Origin: Symbiodinium natans
Lineage: Eukaryota; Sar; Dinophyceae; Suessiales; Symbiodiniaceae
Length of the DNA stretch: 64,000 bases
Reading direction: 5' to 3'
Assembly (NCBI GenBank): GCA_905221605.1
Contig: CAJNDS010002397.1
Location: 126,001-190,000, forward strand
Shown: positions 56,701-64,000 of the stretch, piece by piece
Layout: every line of letters starts with the position of its first letter
Numbering within the stretch: position 1 is the first letter of the stretch
The notes under the pieces: model-generated
What the model saw: only the letters and a program-made list of their open reading frames with translations
What the model was told of the DNA's origin: nothing
Database searches by the model: none
Position numbers and translations under genes: made by a program

Positions 56701-58573
56701 CCGGGCTCTGTGAGATGTGTTCAGCTCCAAGACATTGAGTCGAGTCTCTCACCAAAGGTATGCAGAAACGCCTACGCGACGAAGAGTGGAGGTTACTCCG
56801 TGGCGAGGAGGACATGCGCTGCCCAGATTGCATAGTGGTTCATAGTGGTGTCCAAGAGATCTTCACGTTCTGGTCAGGACGATAAGGGGAAGGCCCGGAA
56901 GCCAAAGAAGATCCACGGCCAGAAGAGGCTACTATGGAGCCCTCTTCCCGTGCATCTCCTAGCCCTAGCAGTCCCCAGCATCTCCCAGCTGGTTTTCTTG
57001 TTTTGACAGGTGGATGCCTCCGTCAGCTGTGGATGCCGTGGATGGCTCCATGGAAGCCGGGGATGATGAGGCCCATGATGCTGACGACATCGTGTATTGA
57101 TTTTTACTGATCCGAGTTGATGCGAGCTGATGGTGCCCACTGAGGAGTCCTCTGAGGGCTCCAACAGCGACAGCGACCCGCCCATAAGTGTGGGAGGTCT
57201 CTTGGCGCAAGTTTTGGGTTGTTCTTGTGCGTTGTTCTTTTTTTTGCACTGTTCTCTTATGCTTCCTTTTTCCATCTCTTCCCATTTTTGCGCTGGTTTG
57301 TGCTGTTCTCCTTTTGTTCTCCTTTTCTTTCTTCAGGTTCAGAGGACTCCGGCGGCTTGGGCCCTGGGCCTCGCGGAGTCCTCGGCCCGGAGCGCGAGCG
57401 CCGCCTGGCTGCGAAGCCTTCACCGAAGCCCTCACGGAAATTCCCCCGACATTTTTCTACGGCGCATTCTGCGACATGGCCTTTCTTTTGGGGGAACTTA
57501 TGTAGAGATGAGCTCCACGACATGCGAGGTGCAAGCTAAAGTATAGTCCTGCCACTGACAGGTGCCGTCTCGCCTCCAGATGGCTCCGTGCTCATTGGCG
57601 GTGGAAACAGTGTGCCGGCAAAGCTGCAATCAGATCGTTGGTGGTTGGTGTTCGGCATGCAGCTCGCGATGCTCTGAAGAATGTAGAAGACTAGGGATAC
57701 TGCAGTCATCCGCAGACAGTTGCCCACTCATGTCGATATGGGCCTTCATGCCACTCTCCTTTTCCCCAAGGTCCGACGATGAGATTCTCAACGAGTCTGA
57801 TGATGAGGAGGAGCTTTCAGATGAGGCCGCTCTGCCAAACATTTTGGATGTGACTACGGGTTACTTTCAGCTGAGCTTGGACGAACTGAGGACATAGGAG
57901 GGTCGGGACGGATGCCCCAACCTGGAAGCGACTTTGACTTCTGATTGCTGAGTGGACATCCGTGCAGGGGATGTCAGCACAAGAAACAGATCCTCACACA
58001 TGACAGAAATCGCTCTGTACTTTCGCAGCACTGTCGATCTCCCACACGGCCCAGATGTGGCAGGGGGTCGTGAGTGCGGCGTACCGTCTGTGGAGATCCC
58101 CCCCATGCAGTTTCACCCTGGACACAATTCACATCTGCAGCTCTCCTCTGACAGCAAATGTTCACAGCACGTTTGTGTTTGTCTTGGATTGGTTATGCAG
58201 GTCAACTTTAGATGTTTCTTCGGCAGTCTGGGTGTTGCATCAAGGAGGTTTGCGTGCAGGACTGGAATCCACAGATGAGTTTCAAGCCCATGGCCATGCA
58301 ATACCTGCATGCACCAAGGGCGGTGTAGTTAGTTCTTGGGCTGCATGGCTTTTCTAGGCCATGCAGCTTGAATGCATGTCTGGCAGTCCATTGTGCAGAG
58401 GAACCATCACGTGGAGGCATAGCAATTTGGGAGCGGTTTGTGGCTGTGACCGCTTGAGCCTTCCCTTTTCACGGTTGATGGCTTCTTCTCATAGTGTCCA
58501 GGAAGAAGTGGATGACATTGAGTATGATGAAGACTTCGAGGAGGCGGATGACGAGGACATTCTTGAGCAATAG
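53749..58573 (+). CDS. IFT38: IFT38 / CLUAP1 homologue, intraflagellar transport complex B, many small exons
   Basis: IFT38 (CLUAP1, DYF-3, qilin) is a complex-B subunit needed to build flagella. Exons read in order: 53749-53830 (MSFRELRNFCEIMRSLGY), 54127-54213 (TPNFELVADILDWLLHRFEP), 54315-54357 (STEADRVLFIKSVVE), 54434-54506 (KTGLKLNPKKLYGADGYAVK), 54617-54659 (ELLRLAQVLYEDGS), 54914-54947 (GEDFALNSK), from 55040 (LADLK), 55241-55282 (IVESGATLFELLQK), from 55447 (EQEVRQDREKAL), 55724-55805, 55881-55912 (LEQKIKKKKQ), 56048-56112 (ELERCRKRLGSLASVRPAFM), 56238-56279, 56388-56427 (RFRNLDYLEH), 56504-56527 (EIDMLNKE), 56632-56671 (EQERMEENDRALK), 56758-~56817 (MQKRLRDEEWRLLRGEED). These match the family's N-terminal calponin-like domain and coiled coil in order and spacing. 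An acidic tail follows (57138, 57777, 58498) and ends at TAG 58571-58573. The exon after 55056 and those at 55480-55720 are not resolved; the tail exons are less certain. Confidence 0.92.
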
Positions 58574-60179
58574 CACTTTGCGTTGAAGCCCGCATATCGT
58601 CCAAGAGACATGTTCAGCTAGCCCGCAAATTATCGCAAATTGCATGTGCTCAAGTTTTGCGACCATAGCTGCTCACACATCGACTTTGTGTTTGGAGCGC
58701 TGAACCCACCCATTGCAAGCCGTTGCAAAGCTCCAGGAGGAGTATATCCCGCAGATCAAATCTTCGTCGCCATCGCCACCGAGCCAATCGCCAGATGGGC
58801 GGCTTGGACTTGGCAGTTCCCTATTTGCAGCTGTTCGGTCTCTCGGCCTTTAGCCGAACTACTAGCGCACGGAGTGACTCCGTGTTTGCGATAGATACAA
58901 GGGAACGAGCGAACAACTGGCCGGTATGAATTGGAAATGGCTTTCACGCTGAGAGTTTCGTTCCAACTGTGAAATCGCCATCGCATGAAACAGCCGTCAG
59001 ATTGTACGCATCCACAAGCAACATGGACGGGTGCGGCACATTGAATCTGTGACGGCACGATTAGCATGATCTGGCGTTCAGCTTCGAAAGAACTGCAACT
59101 AGCTTCGTGGCTTCGCTCGGCAAATGCACTGACTGGCATCCTCCAGCTATCGAGCTGCTGCCTGCTTCCCTGTGACTCAGCCCGACTTGCCAAGGACACC
59201 CAACAAGGCGCTCCCACAATGAGGGCAGGGCTATCGGGGCCAAGACCAATAGGTGACATTCCAAGAGTTGCGCGGTGGCCTGTGCTGACGATGCCAGGTC
59301 ACCTTCCGACCAATGTCCTCCCAGTCCCTTCGTGCACCGACTCCCCCACTTGGGAAGGCGCTCGGCAGGTCGTGGAGTCGCTGCCTATTGTTGCTTTCGC
59401 TTCAGCTGGACAGGAGTCACCCGTGTCGGCGTCAGCTATCAAGAAGGTGTGTGGATAGTATGGATGCTGCGACTGTCTTGTCCACCAACTTCGCATCAGT
59501 CTCCTCAAGGGACGAGTGAGACCCATGCTTCAGGCGACGCAGAGTGAGAACGAGAGGATGGCGAGGACTTCCGCTCTTTCGCTATTGCTGCTCTCACAAC
59601 GTGACATCTTCTGCACGTTCAGGAAGTCACCGATGCCGACCTCGCCAGACATGGGCAGGAAGTGTATTTGGGTGTATTTCGCCTTCGCATGCCATTCTCA
59701 GTGCCACCTTTCCAGCGCTTTTGATGTACATGGTGACAGGAAACGAGGAGGGGGGCTGATGGCGGAGTACGAGTCGACCATGCCGAAGTTCAACTTGGCT
59801 GGCAGTGCCCCAGCTGCATCCCTGAGCCTTTCGAATCTTCTCACGAGCCACGCAGCCTAAGGCGTAAGCCTTTGGCCCCAAAACAAAGGCATGCGAAAGC
59901 CAGTGTGGATGGAGGCTGAAGACGCTACTCTGAGCAGAGCCGAGGTGCTTCACCTGCCCAGCGCGCAGCTCTTGCAAGGTGGGATACATGTGGATAACGT
60001 GGAAAAAGAGCGTTTGGTGTGTTATTGTTCTGCAGTCGTCTAAGTCTTCTTCAAAGTTCAAAGCACCCGCCAGGCTACGTGACCTTCGGGACTTGCAAAT
60101 TCCGCGCAAGCTCGAGTCTGGGTCAAGCACATCCCACGCAGATGTGGACAAGCTTTGCAACTCATGTGATTCTTCCCCC

Positions 60180-60305
60180 CCTCCCGATAACCTCAAACCC
60201 TAAACCAGCGTAAGCGCAAGCTATCACCCATCAACTTAAACCCTCAACCGTAGTGAACCTACAGCTGAAACCTAGGCTCTAAGCCCTCAGCTTAACCCTT
60301 TCAAA
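60180..60305. repeat. Degenerate telomere-like words
   Basis: AACCTCAAACCCTAAACC, CTTAAACCCTCAACC, CTCTAAGCCCTCAGC and TTAACCC words within 125 bp, far from the main telomere-like region. Confidence 0.6.
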
Positions 60306-61067
60306 CCTAATAAGCTCTGGATAAAGCCGAGAAGCCCTGCAAAACTGTGTGTTGGGTACATCCCGATATTCACAGGCCTCCCTTGCCAATGCCCTGCCAT
60401 ACACTGGCACACGCAAGCGCACAAAGCGCACACGGAGAATTTTGTATGTTTCGAGTCTGAGGCTTGGTGTTGAGACTGGAAATCTCTTCCAGCAGAAGCC
60501 GCAGCAGGCCTGGAGAGAGTTGCAGTGGCACCTTGAAACACCCAGGAAGGTACAATGGTTGGGGATTTGTTCGGGATGCTGCTGCCTGCGTGGTGTTGAC
60601 TGATTCTAATGTGTTTGTGAGTCTCTGGAGGACATCCAGCTCTTTCTTGCTGGAAAGTCGTTGAAGTATTGTGCCTTGGCTGCCTGAAGTTGCACTGTTT
60701 CACCAAGCTGGCAAGACAGTCTTTTCTGGCCTGCCAGAAGGGACCACGTCTGTTCATGTGCAGGGCACCGATGTGTGCAGCATCTCCACCAAGGCAAGCT
60801 GAAGACCACCAGCTGCCAGACAGGCTTGGCTCAAAAGTAGATGCCGGACGGAAAGCAACAAGTCCATGATTCTACTTCAGACAGCAGGGTCGAGAGTTGA
60901 AGGGTTCACTGTATCTAGTCTTGGCAGGGAGGCGAGGAGGGCGAGGAGGGCATTGGATTGATATGACTGATGCACCGGATGCACCTGTACCTTGATGCAG
61001 CGGTGTCAAGACACTGGCATGTTCTGAGCGCGTGCATGGCACATGCACCGCGTAAGCGCACTTGTCC

Positions 61068-61128
61068 ATGCTTGCCACTGTGCTTGCCACTGTGCTTGCC
61101 ACTGTGCTTGCCACTGTGCTTGCTTGCA
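61068..61128 (+). repeat. 12-bp tandem repeat CTTGCCACTGTG
   Basis: About five perfect copies of CTTGCCACTGTG, then a variant (CTTGCTTGCAAC). Confidence 0.9.
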
Positions 61129-64000
61129 ACCGCATACGTGGGCGCTTGCGAGCAAGCACGCTTGCACGACTCGAGGCAAGTGTGCTGCGCACATGCGCAT
61201 GCGCTTACATGCATGCGTCTATGCATGGACGAAGCAAGCTGTAGGTGATGACGACGTGGAGGTAGGCGTTAACACGGATGATGTCTGGACGGATGAGAAG
61301 GCACACTTCCGATCTTCAGCCCTCCGTCTTGTCTTCACGCGCAGTCTTGCTGTTCTCACAGGAGATGCAGTTCCCAACCTTGACAAGTGGCCAAACAGCC
61401 ACGTACGTGACCCACAGAGCTGAGTTGTTTTTGCGAGCGCTTCTGCTCAGCTCATCTTTGTCCTCCGAGGTCCACGGGAGCCGAAGCACAACTTCTCCCC
61501 TTCCTCAGGCATGCGGGTGAACTGAGCCTGTTTCATGGCAAGAGCGTCAAGAATGTTGGAGAGCTGGCTGTGAGTTTGGTTGGGTTCTGGCTTCATGAAG
61601 ATGTGGAGCAGGCGTGTGCTGCCCTTGTTCGAAGCGTCCATTGTGGAGAGCAACCGTGGAGTCCTTAGTTGGTTCTTTCTTGGCAATCTGCGGCAAGTTG
61701 AACCTGTCTCTTTTCTGGCCGTTTCCAGATTGGCCAGCTGTTGCCTGTGGCATCCCTTCTTCGGATGTGAAGCGTTTTCCTGACCTCCCCTTTGTCATCT
61801 TGCTGTACTCAGGACGTGCCGGGGTTGTCGCCCCGCCGCCTCCCGATGAGCAGTTGGGCCACACCCTGGCCTGGCAGCCCAGAGCATTCAGCATTCGCAA
61901 TGCATTCCCATGCAGAATCCCATGCAAGCCCATACAATCCAGATCTATTCTCGAGTCAAGAACCAGATGCTCAGGTGAGATGCGTGCTCCCGGAGAGCTT
62001 CGTTTCCTCTTTTATAGGCCAGAATGGGTCTCAGGTGGTAGTGGGGAGACAAATGCCATAAAAAGGCTGTCGTAGTGCGGACTTGCCATATGTGCTTTCA
62101 GCGATGCACTCCGTTGCAGGTGCAACGCCCTCGGTGGTTGACGTTTCCATCGTTGAGAAATGGCCCATTGCCTCCAACAGTTGAAGTTGGACAAGGAAGT
62201 GTCAGGTATTGCTAGGTGCACGGTGCTGTATGTTGGCCACCAATCGGGTGATGGTTGCAGGTACGGGGCAGACCATGCGTTGGCACTCTATAGCTGGGAA
62301 GAGGCAGCTGTCTCATCGACTCATGATTCTGCTGGCGTTCCTGTTGCATCTGTTGCATGCTCTGAGATTCAGGCTGTGCGTCCTCCGCCGGGCGAGTTCG
62401 TTGGCCTGTCCAACTTCATGCGGCCGATCCGGAGCCTTGTCGGGGCCTGAAGTCAAATTTTGAAGAGCCTGCGGGTCAGCCGTCTCGTTTCAACCACCGA
62501 TTGCGACATCGACATGCCCAACCATCGCACTCCTGCTAATGTAACACTTCCGCACCGGGCTTAAGCTTGACAACGTTTTGAGAGCAAGTGCAGCCGTTCC
62601 TTGCCGAGCGCATGAGCTGTGCAAATTAGGTTAGTCTCCATCCCATCGTGCTGGGCGGCTCTGGAGGTGCGTTGGGACATTTGGGATCACCCTCGACCAC
62701 CCCTTCATCTCAATTGGCCCGTCTGCAAAAGCTGGACTTCTCACGGTTCAAAGACCCAGCTGAATCTTGCAACTTGCAGGTGCTTCTACCCGCCCGGCAC
62801 GCTGTCTACATGCTTTCTGTCGCTTGGAGAGCATGAAGAACGTATTGCCTTGGCGCATACTTGGTCCCTGCATGCGGTATGTTGACGACCAGGCCGCTTG
62901 AGCTCACTGACAGTTGTGAATGGGAGGCCTTTTGGTTGTAGTGTTTCAGTTGCAGTATGGTGGGAAGGTGTGTAGGCTCGAACAGACTTGACAAGTGTCT
63001 GACAGGACTCACCTCATCGTGGCAGGCTCTGAGACAGGTTCCCTCCTGGTCTTGACCTTACCTGCCTTACAGTACTGCAGTACAGGTCTCGGCACTGCTC
63101 AGCATCGCTGCTCAGGTCTATGATCTCCGGGCGAGACCTCGCAGCCCTGCAGAGTTGCTGGGGGAAAGCGAAGGCAGAGCGCTGGGAAGGTGTATGGTTC
63201 CCGCGAGTAAAGCGGATAAAGTGGCTTCTTTACCTTGTATACCTTGTTCAGGGCCTCCACCAAACCCAGATGCTGACATCGCCCACTTCGAGGCAGGGAG
63301 CAAAGGACAATCTACAGTTTAACTGTTTAACTCAAGCTCGTGCTGATGCAGGGCCCCTTGTGGCTCCCGTCGGCCTTCTCGACGGACATTTATGTGAAGC
63401 TGGCCTGCTTGATTCATTGGCCTCTTCAGAAGCTTGAGTCTGCTAGGATGTCTGCTTGGAGTCTTGCACGGCTGAGTCCAGCAGTTTGCCACGCCAGGCT
63501 TTGGGGCCGACTCAAAGAGAGCAGCGAGCACAGCGCAAGCTGAACGTGGTACTTTTCCTCCGCAAACGTCGTAGGGACGTTGCGATCACTGAGGGCAGCC
63601 GATGTCGACCAAGCCGGCATCATGCCTGCTACTGAGACCATCGGAGACTCAAAATCTCTGACAAAAGTGCACATGTTGATGTCTCACACCGGCGCAAAGC
63701 TGTTGAGACAGATGCCAAGGTCTGGGTCGTTTGGCTTTGATGGAGCTGGGGTCTGAGAGCATTTGGCGCTGGAATGGATGGGAAATATAGCAACATAATA
63801 TAATCAACGCGGACTTTGTGTTTCGGCATTCGGGGCCAATCCGAAACCAGAACTGACTGGGACGATGCTTCACATCTGGTTTGGCTGAGGATTCGTCCGG
63901 AGTTCATGAAGCAGAGGTCCCTTGCGCACTTGTGCACGGTCCAGCAGCTGTGGGCTGTTTTTTTTTCTACAGATGGGCCCTTTGCATGGCCGCATCGGTG

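Larger units (their letters stand above)
58574..64000. other. Unassigned 5.4 kb downstream of IFT38 with possible + strand exons
   Basis: Stretches with AG|G acceptors and coding-like composition: 58728-58810 (KLQEEYIPQIKSSSPSPPSQ), 59270-59455 (VVESLPIVAFASAG), 59635-59730 (EVTDADLARHGQEVYLGVFR), 60032-60160 (KAPARLRDLRDLQIPRKLES), 61240-61300 (DDDVEVGVNTDDVWTDEK) and 62660-62770 (QLARLQKLDFSRFKDPAE). They could form one gene, but I recognise no family, and a minus-strand ORF (59627-60196) competes with two of them. Confidence 0.35.

Noticed and set aside
59627-60196. 189-codon minus-strand ORF
   Set aside because: Competes with plus-strand splice-bordered candidates and shows no family features; left undecided rather than called.

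Overview
The window looks like nuclear DNA of a dinoflagellate, most likely a Symbiodiniaceae-type alga. Five observations support this. (1) One confidently recognised gene (IFT38/CLUAP1) is cut into more than 15 tiny exons whose introns mostly start with GC, sometimes GA or GT, and end AG|G; this is a dinoflagellate hallmark. (2) Retroelements start exactly with TGGCTCAAG, which is the 3' end of the dinoflagellate spliced leader. (3) There is an AT-rich block holding the start of a dinoflagellate-type mitochondrial cytochrome b gene. (4) Plant-type telomere words (CCCTAAA/TTTAGGG) are scattered widely. (5) All recognised host exons lie on the + strand, as expected for unidirectional gene clusters.

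Layout. About 0.9-2.7 kb is mitochondrial-derived DNA with a broken cob fragment. From 3.3 to 18.2 kb there is a nest of retroelements: one 7.57-kb non-LTR retrotransposon (zinc-ribbon/coiled-coil ORF1, APE-type endonuclease, reverse transcriptase, RNase H; minus strand; frameshifted) and several copies of a ~1.6-kb element without a credible sense ORF. The two share their 3' tail and the first nine bases, are flanked by 14-bp target duplications, and sit in a minisatellite of GGTTCAACC/AACCTGGG words. From 18.2 to 32.5 kb the DNA is gene-poor: C-rich and AT-palindromic repeats, a 9-bp minisatellite (21.8-22.7 kb), a 1.5-kb CACGCA/CAGGCACG array (22.8-24.3 kb), and degenerate telomere-like words.

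From 33.3 to 39.2 kb lie a His/Trp-rich then Thr/Ser-rich (mucin-like) coding block and, downstream, exons of a tyrosinase-type copper protein; they may be one gene. From 39.2 to 53.7 kb I see only isolated candidate exons of unknown function and short repeats. From 53.75 to 58.57 kb is the IFT38/CLUAP1 homologue (intraflagellar transport complex B), reconstructed exon by exon. The last 5.4 kb holds possible exons I cannot name.

The most interesting system is the retroelement pair. A LINE and a shorter partner that it probably mobilises both carry the last nine bases of the spliced leader at their 5' end. Both insert at TT(C/T)AA- or TTCGAA-ending words of a minisatellite with a fixed 14-bp duplication, so each insertion makes a second copy of its own landing site. 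The LINE's coding frame is also studded with short GGAGG-loop-CCTCC palindromes, nearly all in the same codon phase.
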